Assembly: GCA_002320605.1 (NCBI GenBank)
Contig: DCKG01000007.1
Span: forward strand, 4,585 to 68,584
Direction of reading: 5' to 3'
Origin: Bacteroidales bacterium UBA1680
Lineage (GTDB): Bacteria; Bacteroidota; Bacteroidia; Bacteroidales; UBA932
Length of the DNA: 64,000 nt
The translations under genes and the position numbers were made by a program. The notes under the pieces were generated by a model, which was not told the DNA's origin, did not search any database, and worked only from the letters and a program-made list of their open reading frames with translations. Of the stretch, positions 1 to 9,111 are shown piece by piece; position 1 is the stretch's first letter, and each line of letters begins with the position of its first letter.

Positions 1-29
1 TTACATTTCAGGTTTATCTGCACTTCTAA
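1..29 (+). CDS. SusC-type TonB-dependent receptor, last codons only
   Basis: The frame starting at base 3 reads TFQVYLHF and then TAA at 27-29. This is the usual last beta-strand of an outer-membrane barrel, alternating polar and hydrophobic residues and ending in Phe. The SusD gene begins 8 bases later, which is normal SusC-SusD spacing. The rest of the receptor lies left of the window. The call rests on eight residues plus context. Confidence 0.5.
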
Positions 30-36
30 AAAAATC

Positions 37-2043
37 ATGAATATGAAAAAAATATCATACGTTATTTTAGCTTTGATTCTGTCGGCTGGGTTCGTCTCCT
101 GCAACTTTTTGAGCATAGACGACTATTTTTCCGACGAGATTAAGATCGACGAGGTATTTGCTAATAAAAGAAATGTCCAGGCATACATCTGGGGCATGAC
201 AGGAGATCTGCGTGACGAAGGCTCACTCTATCAGAATGCTGATTTCCCCGGTCCTCTTGCGACAGACGAGGCCTTTACGATGTACGGCACTCAGCATGGC
301 TACAATGGAATGAGGCTTGTTCTCGGAGGAATCTCTGCCAGCAGCCCTTATTCCTTCTCCAACGTGTGGACGACAAGCTACCAGTGCATCAGAAGGGCGA
401 ACACCGTGTTTGCGAGGATAGACGAGGCCGAAGATCTTACAGCTCAGGACAGGGCAGAGCTTCTTTCTTTGAACAGATTCATTCGTGCATACGCTTACTA
501 CAAGCTTTGGCTTGCATACGGGCCTGTGATCTTGGTAGGGGATGAGGAAATACCTTCCAACCTGAATCTGGCAGATTATGACAGGCCTCGCGCTACGAAT
601 GAAGAGACTGTGGAATATATCTGCAGCGAGCTTGAAGAGGCAGCTAAATATCTTCCTGAAACCTATCCTCTGATGGAGTTCGGAAGGCCGACCAAGGGAG
701 CCGCATACGGACTGATCGCAAGGATCAGGACTTATTATGCCAGCCCTCTCTGGAATGGAGGTGAAGCAGCCAGAAGGTGCTTCGGCAATTGGTACAGAAG
801 AACGGACCGCATCAGATACGTCAATACCGATAATTACGACGAGGAACGCTGGGCCGTAGCTGCCGCCGCTTGCAAGAGAGTCATGGAAATGAAGAGGAGC
901 GGCGCTCCGATGTACAGCCTGTTCACCGTTCAAGCAGATACTCAGACTCCTCCTATGCCGGAAGGCGTGACTTCGGATCCTGATTTCTACGAAGATTATC
1001 CTGTCGGTGCTGCTGGAATCGATCATTTCCGATCTTACTCTGAGCAGTTCAACGGAGAGGCTGTCATCCCGACCAATCCTGAATATGTATGGGGCAGGAA
1101 GAGTTCGACCATTACTGTAAACACTCAGATGTGCTTCCCTCTTGCTTTCGGCGGCTGGAACGGAATGGGCCTCACTCAGAAGATAATTGACAATTATTCG
1201 ATGTACGATGGCCGCTCCATCGACAACTCCAGCGCGGAGTACCCTTACAGCGAGACAGGCTTCACTACCATGCAGCAGAATTTTTCGGGTTACAGACTCA
1301 ATGCTGGCGTCTACAACATGTACGACAACAGGGAGATGAGATTCTATGCGTGTGTAGGATTCTCCGAGAGGTTCTGGCCTATGTCTTCCACGACAATGTC
1401 TGGAAAGTACAATCAGACCATAACTTACTATTACGATTCTCCTAACGGCAAGCAGAATTCTGCTACCGACTACACCCCTACGGGATATGTCCTGGTGAAG
1501 TACGTTCATCCTAATGACGCATGGGACGGAGACAACGCCAGGAGGATGGACAAAGGCTATCCAATCATCAGGTACGCTGACATACTGCTCATGTACGCAG
1601 AATGCCTGAACCATCTTACGAAATCGTACGACATCACTCTCGGTGACCAGACCTATGCAGTTTCCAGGGACCTTACGGAGATGAAGAACGCTTTCAATCT
1701 TGTTCGTCATCGCGCTGGAATGCCGGGAATCAACAATAATGATCTCGCTGACGAGGAAACGTTCCAGAAAATCATTGAGAAAGAGAGGATGAAGGAATTC
1801 CTGCATGAAGGCCAGCGTTACTTCGACGTTCGCAGGTGGGGAATTTACGAGGAAACAGAGAATGAAACAATCATGGGAATGAACGTGGATGGCTCCAAGG
1901 AGAATTTCTACCAAAGAACCGTTCCGAACACTTCCAGAATTGGCGCACGCCTCGTTCATAAGAAACTCTACCTGCTTCCTATTCCACTTAGCGAAATCCG
2001 CAAGCTTCCTTCTTGCGACCAGAACCCTGGCTGGGAAAGCTAA
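37..2043 (+). CDS. SusD/RagB-family surface glycan-binding lipoprotein
   Basis: Outer-membrane lipoprotein of the SusD/RagB family, which caps a SusC transporter and binds glycans at the cell surface. The 668-residue product has a hydrophobic signal ending in FVSC, with Cys22 as the likely lipidated residue. Family marks are the N-terminal TPR-like helices (RFIRAYAYYKLWLAYGPV, then GRPTKGAAYGLIARIRTYYASPLW) and the C-terminal RYADILLMYAECLN and ERMKEFLHEGQRYFDVRRWG. A second ATG six bases on is equally possible as the start. It follows a SusC tail by 8 bases and precedes a DUF1735-type lipoprotein by 19. The substrate cannot be read from the sequence. Confidence 0.95.
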   Translation: MNMKKISYVILALILSAGFVSCNFLSIDDYFSDEIKIDEVFANKRNVQAYIWGMTGDLRDEGSLYQNADFPGPLATDEAFTMYGTQHGYNGMRLVLGGISASSPYSFSNVWTTSYQCIRRANTVFARIDEAEDLTAQDRAELLSLNRFIRAYAYYKLWLAYGPVILVGDEEIPSNLNLADYDRPRATNEETVEYICSELEEAAKYLPETYPLMEFGRPTKGAAYGLIARIRTYYASPLWNGGEAARRCFGNWYRRTDRIRYVNTDNYDEERWAVAAAACKRVMEMKRSGAPMYSLFTVQADTQTPPMPEGVTSDPDFYEDYPVGAAGIDHFRSYSEQFNGEAVIPTNPEYVWGRKSSTITVNTQMCFPLAFGGWNGMGLTQKIIDNYSMYDGRSIDNSSAEYPYSETGFTTMQQNFSGYRLNAGVYNMYDNREMRFYACVGFSERFWPMSSTTMSGKYNQTITYYYDSPNGKQNSATDYTPTGYVLVKYVHPNDAWDGDNARRMDKGYPIIRYADILLMYAECLNHLTKSYDITLGDQTYAVSRDLTEMKNAFNLVRHRAGMPGINNNDLADEETFQKIIEKERMKEFLHEGQRYFDVRRWGIYEETENETIMGMNVDGSKENFYQRTVPNTSRIGARLVHKKLYLLPIPLSEIRKLPSCDQNPGWES

Positions 2044-2062
2044 CATTAACACGTATTGAATC

Positions 2063-3040
2063 ATGAAACACAAATACATAATATTAGCGGCTCTGGCAGC
2101 ATTCTCCCTTGTTTCTTGCGACGACAGGGAGGTGTTCGAGAAAGAGCAGTACAAGAACATCTTCGGATTCGTGAGCGAGTCTGACAACACTAAGAAGATG
2201 ACGGTCAGCCTCCACTATGAGACAACCACGACGTACATGTCATTGTCGATGGGAGGCACGAAGGCGCCTAAGAATGACGTCAAGATCAACATCATCTTGG
2301 ATTCTACTCTCGTGGATGAATACAATAAGGCTAATTATGACGTGGATGTCTCGAAATATGCGGTTGTCATGCCTTCTGACAAATATGAGATTTCCAGCAT
2401 GACTTGCGTCATCAAATCTGGTGAAGTTCTTGGCACTATTCCTGTCACTATTCATCCTGCAGGCCTGTCTCCAGACAAGGATTACATAATCCCTGTGAGG
2501 GTTCTTTCCTATGATGGCGCTGAGCTTCATCCAGACAAGAGTTCCCTTCTGCTTAGGATAGCAATCAAGAATCAATGGTCCAATTCCAGCGGAATAGGTT
2601 ATCAGATGGTGGGAAACAGAAAGCTCATGCCTGATGGATCGCCTATTAATATGCCAGGGACCAAGACGATTCACTGCTGGACTGCGAACAGCGTGAGGAT
2701 GATGCCTGGAAATGAGACTTTCAGCAACGATAAGCATGTCCTAGAGGCCAAGGCTATGATAGCCACGATTGACACTACGGCTGATGCGACTGGTCGTCAC
2801 AAAGTCACACTGGCGCCGTACAGAGATCTTAAACTGCAGCAGATAGACGGTGACCCTGATTACCCTAATGTTTACGGCATCATAGATGATGGCTTCAACA
2901 CTTACAAGACCTTCCTGCTCCACTATTATTATCAGATCGGGAACGATATCTACGAGATGAGAGAGGAAACAAGGTATCTCTATTCAGAAGATAAGGATGT
3001 GGATGAGGGCTTCACTATCATTGACATGCAAAAGCAATAA
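2063..3040 (+). CDS. DUF1735/DUF4361-type surface lipoprotein (BT_3987-like)
   Basis: A 325-residue lipoprotein (signal ending LVSC, Cys19) with the layout seen beside SusD in many Bacteroides glycan loci. An N-terminal DUF1735 beta-sandwich covers about residues 40-165 and includes the pattern DYIIPVRVLSYDGAELHPDKS; the C-terminal part resembles DUF4361, with YGIIDDGFNTYKTFLLHYYY. Proteins of this arrangement are usually surface glycan-binding or accessory proteins; no catalytic motif is visible. It sits 19 bases after SusD and 4 bases before the next lipoprotein, so all three share an operon. The exact ligand is unknown. Confidence 0.75.
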   Translation: MKHKYIILAALAAFSLVSCDDREVFEKEQYKNIFGFVSESDNTKKMTVSLHYETTTTYMSLSMGGTKAPKNDVKINIILDSTLVDEYNKANYDVDVSKYAVVMPSDKYEISSMTCVIKSGEVLGTIPVTIHPAGLSPDKDYIIPVRVLSYDGAELHPDKSSLLLRIAIKNQWSNSSGIGYQMVGNRKLMPDGSPINMPGTKTIHCWTANSVRMMPGNETFSNDKHVLEAKAMIATIDTTADATGRHKVTLAPYRDLKLQQIDGDPDYPNVYGIIDDGFNTYKTFLLHYYYQIGNDIYEMREETRYLYSEDKDVDEGFTIIDMQKQ

Positions 3041-3044
3041 TCAC

Positions 3045-4112
3045 ATGAGAAAGTTATTTATCAATGTATCATTAGCGTTTCTTGCCGTTCTCTTCGTTTC
3101 TTGCGATGATTTTGAGAGAGCGAAGGTTTATCCGACCATAACCGTAGATCATAGTTCCGTGACTCTGTTCGAGGGGGACGTGGTTCAGCTTACTGCCAGC
3201 CCTTCCAATTTGTCTTTCTCTTGGAAGTCGAATGATGAGACCATCGCCACGGTCGATGGCAACGGTCTGGTGACTGCAATAAGGCAAGGCTCTACTTCAA
3301 TTGAGTGCGAGTCTGGCGACATGACATTCGAGACTGAGATTTATGTTACCAAGAAAGTTGCCTTGACTGACATAGTCATGAAGAGCGACTCCCTTGTGGA
3401 GCTGGCCATCGGGGCGACCGTCACGATTCCTGTCGACATGATCCCTTCTGAGGCGAATGACGTTCCTGCGACAGATTTCGACTGGTGGTCCGATGACGAG
3501 AGCGTGGCAAGGGTCAATTCATCCGGAACAGTCAAAGGCGTTGGTACAGGAACGACGAAGATCCATTACCGTAAAGGTAGTTTCACCAAATACATCATTT
3601 TCGAAGTTCAGGTGACGTTCCCGTTCGTGAAGGGCCATCCGTTCATCCTAGCGAAAGACAGCACCACCGTAATTTGGTTCAGGGATTTCGACCGTGGTGG
3701 CATGAACGTTGCGTTCTATGACACCGGCGGCGGCAGCGGAAACACTTACCGTGCGCAGCACGGCGATCCTACAAGTTCAATGGTGACTATAGAGGGTGGC
3801 GGCAACATCGGTTATCTTGCCAGCAGCGAATGGTACATCTATTCCGTCAGCGTGAAAGATGCAGGAACCTACAAGATTACCATAAACGCTGCCTCTGGCA
3901 GCAGCGGCCCTCAGGGCAATTACCATTTCGAAGTCGATGGAGTCAAGGCTACCGAAACCAAGCCGATTCAGGGCAGCGGCGGCTGGGGAAGCTTCATCAA
4001 CGATGATTCATTCCAGATTACCCTGCCAGCCGGGGATCATAAGCTGAAATTCTTCGCCGATACTGGTTCTCATAACCCTAAGCATATGACTTTCACTTAT
4101 ATTTCCGAATAA
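3045..4112 (+). CDS. Lipoprotein with two Big_2 domains and a CBM6-like C-terminus
   Basis: A 355-residue lipoprotein (signal ending FVSC, Cys20). I start it at the ATG at 3045, because only this start gives the lipoprotein signal; an upstream in-frame ATG would add 16 residues read through the previous gene. Two bacterial Ig-like group 2 repeats follow (about 30-105 and 110-190), each with the pattern of W-S-D/N-D-E-S/T-x-A-x-V and G-x-G-T-x-x-I. Residues from about 200 look like a CBM6/CBM35 jelly roll, with YSVSVKDAGTYKITINAAS and LPAGDHKLKFF. It is likely the surface glycan-binding protein of this locus. A strong terminator follows. Confidence 0.75.
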   Translation: MRKLFINVSLAFLAVLFVSCDDFERAKVYPTITVDHSSVTLFEGDVVQLTASPSNLSFSWKSNDETIATVDGNGLVTAIRQGSTSIECESGDMTFETEIYVTKKVALTDIVMKSDSLVELAIGATVTIPVDMIPSEANDVPATDFDWWSDDESVARVNSSGTVKGVGTGTTKIHYRKGSFTKYIIFEVQVTFPFVKGHPFILAKDSTTVIWFRDFDRGGMNVAFYDTGGGSGNTYRAQHGDPTSSMVTIEGGGNIGYLASSEWYIYSVSVKDAGTYKITINAASGSSGPQGNYHFEVDGVKATETKPIQGSGGWGSFINDDSFQITLPAGDHKLKFFADTGSHNPKHMTFTYISE

Positions 4113-4132
4113 ACGTAGGAATTACCATTCTC

Positions 4133-4167
4133 AAAGCCTTGGAAACCAGAAATTCCAAGGCTTTTTT
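4133..4167 (+). terminator. Rho-independent terminator closing the SusD operon
   Basis: A perfect 12-bp stem (AAAGCCTTGGAA at 4133-4144 and its complement at 4153-4164) with an 8-base loop, ending in a T run. It lies 20 bases after the Big_2/CBM lipoprotein gene and 45 before the tricorn-like gene. Confidence 0.85.
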
Positions 4168-4212
4168 CAATATATTCGCTATATTTATAAGAATTTTTTC
4201 AAACAATCTGAT

Positions 4213-7200
4213 ATGAAAAAAATATTCTTGATTTTTGTCCTTGGCGGTCTTTTGGTATTGGGTGGTTTCCAAGGATATTCGCAGAATGCTGGTGGTGAGG
4301 CTAGGCTTCTGAGGTTTCCTTCGACGAATGGTAGAGAAGTAGTTTTCTCTTATGCAGGAGATTTATTCACTGCGCCGCTCTCTGGCGGTGAGGCTCACAG
4401 GCTGACCTCGCACGTGGGCTATGAGATGTTCGCTCGCTATTCGCCTGACGGAAAGACGATTGCGTTTACCGGGGAATATGACGGAAACCGTGAGGTCTAC
4501 ATCATTCCTGCCGAAGGCGGGGAGCCAGTGCGACTGACTTACACTGCCACGAATTCAAGAGACGACCTTGGCGACAGGATGGGCCCTAATAATATAGTGA
4601 TGGGCTGGACTCCTGATGGGAAATATATCATATTCAGAAATCGTACTGGTGATGGCTTTGACGGCTGCCTCTGGAGGGTCTCGATGAAAGGCGGCATGCC
4701 AGAGAGGCTTCCGCTTCCTGAAGGAGGCTTTTGCAGCTATTCTCCTGATGGCAAAAAGCTGGCTTACAACCGAGTGATGAGAGAGTTCAGGACTTGGAAA
4801 TATTACCGCGGCGGCATGGCAGACGAAGTCTGGGTCTATGACGGCAAGGGCGTTTCAAAGATTACTGACAATCCGGCACAGGACATATTCCCGATGTGGG
4901 TGGGCGACGAGATTTATTTTGCTTCCGACAGGGATATGACCATGAATATATTCGTTTATGATACCAAGACGAAGGCTACTTCGAAGGTAACGGATTTCTC
5001 TGACTATGATGTCAAGTTCCCTAGCACCAACGGGAAGCTGGTTGTGTTCGAGAAGGGCGGTTACCTCTATAAGCTGGACCCTTCCACTAAGGTGGCGGAG
5101 CAGATACACATTACGCTAAGCTCTGATTTGGTCTATGCCAGGGCAGAAAGGATGAACGTTGGCAAGAAAGGGCGTAACAGCTACAGCCTGTCGCCTGATG
5201 GGAAGAGGCTGGCCGTGACTGCCAGGGGAGAGCTATTCGATGTTCCGGTTGGGAAGGGTATATCTAGGAATATATCGAAGTCACCAAATTCCAACGATAG
5301 AAGCGCGGACTGGAGTCCGGATGGGAAATACATCGCTTTCGTAGGGGATGCCACTGGCGAGACCGAGGTATATCTCTACGATGTGGCCAAGGGTGGCGAG
5401 CCTGAGCAGATCACCAAGGATAATGACACATACATCCGTTCGCTTCAGTGGAGCCCGGATAGCAAGCATATTCTTTATACCGACAGGAAAAACCGCATCG
5501 TCGAAGTGGATCCTTTCGCCAAGACTAAGAGAACTGTGATGGAAAATCCTGAACAGGAGTTCTATGGGGTGAATTATTCTCCTGACAGTAAATGGATTGC
5601 ATACACGAAGCCTGCTAAGAACCAGCTTTCGGTGGTCTATGTCTATAATCTGGCTTCTAAGAAGGAATATCCTGTTACTACCAGCTGGAACAATTCTCGA
5701 AATCCTGTGTTCTCATCGGATGGAAAGTATTTGCTCTACACCGCAGATAATGATTTGCATCCAGTATACAGCCAGATAGAGTGGAACTATGCTTATACAG
5801 ACATGAGAGCCGTGTACATGGTTATGCTGGCAAAAGACACTCCATCTCCATTGCTTGAAACCGACAGCGAGTCTTCTGCTTCTGACGAAAAGGCTGAGGG
5901 CAAGGAGGGCGCTAAGGGAAAAGATGAAGTGAAGAAGGATGACAAAGGGCCTAAGGCAGCCGATGTGAAGATTGACACTGATGGGCTTGCGGAGAGAACC
6001 ATAAAGCTTCCTTTCAAGGCTTGGGATTATTTCTGCGATGGCAAAAAGGTGTGGTACTCTGGGAACGGTGGCACTCAGGTGTTCGATTTCAAGAAAGGGA
6101 AGTCGGAAAAATGCTCGGACAATAGAATTGTTTACCGAGCTGGTGACAAGTGCGGTTTGATGCTTGGCTCTGATTGGAAGGCCGTGAATTTCCCTGCTGA
6201 CAAGGTTGGCGGTGGCGAAAGCGTAGATCTGAGCAATATGTTTGCTATGGTGGATTACGCTGAGGAGTGGCTGGAAATCTTCGATGAGGTGTGGAGGGCA
6301 TTCCGTGATGGTTATTATGTATCTAACATGCATGGCCGCGACTGGAACGCAATCAAGGCAAAATATTCAGTGTTACTTCCTTATGTTAAGACTCGCTTGG
6401 ATTTGAACTATGTCATAGGTGGCATGATTTCGGAGCTGGCTAGCGGTCACGCTTACGTCACCCCTGGAGATTACCCGAAGCCGGAGCGCATCGACATGGG
6501 TCTTCTTGGGGCGCGTCTCAGCAAGGATAAGAGCGGCTATTTCAAGATTGATCACATCTATCAGGGTGCTGCGTATCGTCCTGAGTTGCGTTCGCCAATG
6601 ATGGAGCCGGGAATGAATATTTCGGAGGGCGACTATATCACTGCGATTGACGGACAGTCGCTGAAGGACGTGGACAATATCTATAAGTTGCTGGTTGGCA
6701 AAGCTGGCAAACTTTGCGAGCTGACGGTTAATAAGTCTGCAGCCGAAGGTGGCAGGAAGGTGGTTGTCACGCCGACTGCAAATGAATATCCTCTCGAGCA
6801 TTATGAGTGGGTTCAGAAGAATATCAAGACCGTTGAGGAGAAGTCTGGCGGCAAGGTGGGTTACATCTACATTCCGGACATGGGACCGGAGGGTTTGAAC
6901 GAGTTCGTGCGTTACTATTACCCTCAGTTGGACAAGGAGGCGCTCATCATAGATGACCGTGCGAATGGTGGCGGAAACATTTCTCCTATGATTATAGAGA
7001 GGCTTTTGCGTAAGGTTTACAGGATGACGATGTCTCGTACGTCTTCTCTGAACGGAACCATTCCTGAGGGTACTCAGACTGGTCCTAAGGTGCTGCTTAT
7101 CAACAAATATTCTGCTTCGGACGGTGACCTGTTCCCTTGGAGCTTCAAGGCGAACAAGATTGGCACTGTGATTGGCACTAGGACTTGGGGTGGCATTGTC

Positions 7201-7479
7201 GGGATCAGTGGTTCGCTGCCTTACATGGATGGCACTGACGTGAGAGTTCCGTTCTTCACTAATTATGATGCCGAGACTGGCAAGTGGATAGTTGAGAATC
7301 ACGGCGTTGATCCTGACATATTAATTGACAATGATCCAATAAAAGAATATGCTGGTGAGGATGAGCAGTTGCTGAAGGCCATTGAGGTGGCTATGGAGCA
7401 AATTAAGACTCGCAAGCCGCTGCCAAAGACCCCTGCGCCTCGCACCTTCAAGGACCTCGGTCTTCCACAGATTCCTTAA
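4213..7479 (+). CDS. Tricorn-like S41 peptidase, exported
   Basis: A 1088-residue relative of tricorn protease. A signal peptide (to about residue 24, ending GYSQ) is followed by beta-propeller repeats with the WD40-like/TolB patterns YSPDGKTIAF, WSPDGKYIAF and YSPDSKWIAY. A low-complexity, Lys/Glu-rich linker lies near 555-590, then the core domain with LASGHAYVTPGD (the His of the active site), a PDZ-like stretch near 810-860, and the S41 segment ending YSASDGDLFPWSFK, which should hold the nucleophile Ser. Expected to cut peptides in the periplasm. It stands alone after a terminator, and the next gene begins 4 bases after its stop, suggesting cotranscription. Confidence 0.9.
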   Translation: MKKIFLIFVLGGLLVLGGFQGYSQNAGGEARLLRFPSTNGREVVFSYAGDLFTAPLSGGEAHRLTSHVGYEMFARYSPDGKTIAFTGEYDGNREVYIIPAEGGEPVRLTYTATNSRDDLGDRMGPNNIVMGWTPDGKYIIFRNRTGDGFDGCLWRVSMKGGMPERLPLPEGGFCSYSPDGKKLAYNRVMREFRTWKYYRGGMADEVWVYDGKGVSKITDNPAQDIFPMWVGDEIYFASDRDMTMNIFVYDTKTKATSKVTDFSDYDVKFPSTNGKLVVFEKGGYLYKLDPSTKVAEQIHITLSSDLVYARAERMNVGKKGRNSYSLSPDGKRLAVTARGELFDVPVGKGISRNISKSPNSNDRSADWSPDGKYIAFVGDATGETEVYLYDVAKGGEPEQITKDNDTYIRSLQWSPDSKHILYTDRKNRIVEVDPFAKTKRTVMENPEQEFYGVNYSPDSKWIAYTKPAKNQLSVVYVYNLASKKEYPVTTSWNNSRNPVFSSDGKYLLYTADNDLHPVYSQIEWNYAYTDMRAVYMVMLAKDTPSPLLETDSESSASDEKAEGKEGAKGKDEVKKDDKGPKAADVKIDTDGLAERTIKLPFKAWDYFCDGKKVWYSGNGGTQVFDFKKGKSEKCSDNRIVYRAGDKCGLMLGSDWKAVNFPADKVGGGESVDLSNMFAMVDYAEEWLEIFDEVWRAFRDGYYVSNMHGRDWNAIKAKYSVLLPYVKTRLDLNYVIGGMISELASGHAYVTPGDYPKPERIDMGLLGARLSKDKSGYFKIDHIYQGAAYRPELRSPMMEPGMNISEGDYITAIDGQSLKDVDNIYKLLVGKAGKLCELTVNKSAAEGGRKVVVTPTANEYPLEHYEWVQKNIKTVEEKSGGKVGYIYIPDMGPEGLNEFVRYYYPQLDKEALIIDDRANGGGNISPMIIERLLRKVYRMTMSRTSSLNGTIPEGTQTGPKVLLINKYSASDGDLFPWSFKANKIGTVIGTRTWGGIVGISGSLPYMDGTDVRVPFFTNYDAETGKWIVENHGVDPDILIDNDPIKEYAGEDEQLLKAIEVAMEQIKTRKPLPKTPAPRTFKDLGLPQIP

Positions 7480-7483
7480 TGTC

Positions 7484-8203
7484 ATGCTATTTAAAGAGAA
7501 CAAGCATAACAATTCGACGTTCTCGTTCGTGTTGCTGGTGATTTTGCTGGTGGTGGGGACGATAATGTCACTACAGCTTTCTAGGGAAAAGAAGGATGCG
7601 GAAGGGTTTACGAAGGAGGAGACCGAATTACTGTCTTCTGGGGATTCTGTGATGTATGTGTTGAATGTCAATGATCCCGATGACGAAAAAATCCTTAGGA
7701 CCAAATCATTGCAGTTGGGGGCTGAGGCGCTGAAATCTAATGAATATAACAGATTGAAAGCCAAACTTCTGGCTACGGTGAAAGCTCCGGAATATGGCGG
7801 AGTGGGTATCGCTGCTCCGCAGATCGGGGTGAATCGGTGCGTCATTGCAGTGCAGAGGGTGGATAAGCCGGGAGCGCCATTTGAGGTGTATCCCGATGTT
7901 CAGATAGACACGGCTTTCGGGAACATGCTTCCAGGCTTTGAGGGCTGCCTTTCCGTGCCGACGAAGAGAGGCCGAGTGATGCGCTATCCAACGGTCGTCG
8001 TCTCATATCGCAATCCTTCTGATTTCAGCCTTTGCAGGGATACTGTCAATGGTTTTTCCGCAATCATCTTTCAGCATGAGTGCAATCATCTTGATGGCGT
8101 GCTTTATATTGATAAGGCCGACAGCATATTCGTAGATCAAGAATGGAAGGCTGAATATGATGCTTTCGCCTCCCAGGGCAAATACCTCCGTCCGCAACGC
8201 TAA
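7484..8203 (+). CDS. Membrane-anchored peptide deformylase homologue
   Basis: A 239-residue protein whose second half is a peptide deformylase domain. All three family motifs are present: GVGIAAPQIG (about 104), EGCLSVP (about 152; Cys is a metal ligand) and QHECNHLDG (about 196; two His ligands and catalytic Glu). The usual HExxH is HECNH here. Unlike housekeeping deformylases of about 165-185 residues, it begins with about 14 polar residues and a strong transmembrane segment (FSFVLLVILLVVGTIMSL), predicting an N-terminal anchor with the domain probably outside the cytoplasm. I start at 7484, just after the protease stop; an upstream in-frame ATG lies deep inside that gene. Its substrate is uncertain. 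Confidence 0.8.
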   Translation: MLFKENKHNNSTFSFVLLVILLVVGTIMSLQLSREKKDAEGFTKEETELLSSGDSVMYVLNVNDPDDEKILRTKSLQLGAEALKSNEYNRLKAKLLATVKAPEYGGVGIAAPQIGVNRCVIAVQRVDKPGAPFEVYPDVQIDTAFGNMLPGFEGCLSVPTKRGRVMRYPTVVVSYRNPSDFSLCRDTVNGFSAIIFQHECNHLDGVLYIDKADSIFVDQEWKAEYDAFASQGKYLRPQR

Positions 8204-8435
8204 CGCCATTTGAATATTTTGGGGGAGGCTTCCGGACCACCCGTGCTTTTGCCGCGCGAGGTGATGTGCCACTGAGGCCATTGAGCCGCATGCGTGCATG
8301 CAAACACCCATGATGACATGGAGGGGGTTTTCATGGTTACCAGTATTCTATGGCGCTGTATTGCGGTCGCCCTCGCTTGGGGCAAGCAGCGAGCGCATTC
8401 CAGAGATAGGGATGTGAGTGGTTAGGCGTGAATAG

Positions 8436-8469
8436 AAAATCGCTGCCCTGAGTGTGCTGGGAGCAGCGA
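8436..8469 (-). terminator. Terminator of the small outer-membrane protein gene
   Basis: On the minus strand a stem of about 10 bp (TCGCTGC with GCAGCGA, extended by CCC/GGG with one bulged base, 8440-8469) is followed by ATTTTCTATT. It lies about 110 bases past the stop of the minus-strand gene at 8583-9056. The remaining bases of the 8204-8582 gap hold no gene that I can support. The sequence GTCGTTCCGTGCC/AGTCGTTGCGTGCC is loosely repeated near 8517-8575. Confidence 0.6.
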
Positions 8470-8582
8470 ATATCGTGAATATTCTATATTCAGATAGAAG
8501 TGATTCTGCCGGTGGAAGTCGTTCCGTGCCATCAGAGTCGTTGCGTGCCGCCAAGGCTCGACGGGGCGAGTCGTTGCGTCAG

Positions 8583-9056
8583 TTAGAAGTAATACCTTAC
8601 GCTTAAGGTAGGGAGGAATCCGTAATAAAATCCGTCGGTGTAGAATTTCCCATCGCAGATTCCGAAGCCAGGGCGGAGATCGGCGGATAATTGCAGATTG
8701 AACCAGAATTTGTATTCGAGGCCGACTTGCCCCTCGAACATGAAGAAGAAATTGTTGTCGTTGTTGTAGTGGGCAGAGCCGAGCGCAACGCCAGGCCCGG
8801 CGTACCATTGCCACGTTCCCCTAGGAGTCCAGTCCGGCTCGGCAAACACGAAATTGTAGATGCCGTCAAGCCTGAAGCCGATGTTATCCACATTAAACAT
8901 TTCAGCGTCGAACTCAAGGAAATTCGGCTCCCCGAGATAATGTTCATATGAAGCGCCTAAACCCCAGCCTAATCTTCCTCCGATAGCCTTAGGCTGAGCG
9001 GTCGCCATAACAGCGCAGCCTAGTAAAGCAATTGCGAATAAAACTACTTTTTTCAT
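8583..9056 (-). CDS. Small outer-membrane beta-barrel protein
   Basis: A 157-residue protein with a cleavable signal (MKKVVLFAIALLGCAVMATAQ) and a run of short amphipathic strands rich in Gly and aromatic residues, ending in VRYYF, the typical C-terminal barrel signature. At this size an 8-stranded OmpA/OmpX-like barrel is likely. It has no close neighbours on its strand. A TAnnTTTG box (TATATTTG, complement of 9091-9098) lies about 35 bases upstream of the ATG. Function is unknown. Confidence 0.7.
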   Translation of the reverse strand: MKKVVLFAIALLGCAVMATAQPKAIGGRLGWGLGASYEHYLGEPNFLEFDAEMFNVDNIGFRLDGIYNFVFAEPDWTPRGTWQWYAGPGVALGSAHYNNDNNFFFMFEGQVGLEYKFWFNLQLSADLRPGFGICDGKFYTDGFYYGFLPTLSVRYYF

Positions 9057-9111
9057 AACTAATGATTATTATAACCACAATATTATTGTTCAAATATAAT
9101 AAAAATAGTTT

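Noticed and set aside
223..2190. 655-codon open frame on the minus strand
   Set aside because: It is the mirror of the SusD gene, with no recognisable protein features; the plus-strand product is a clear SusD.
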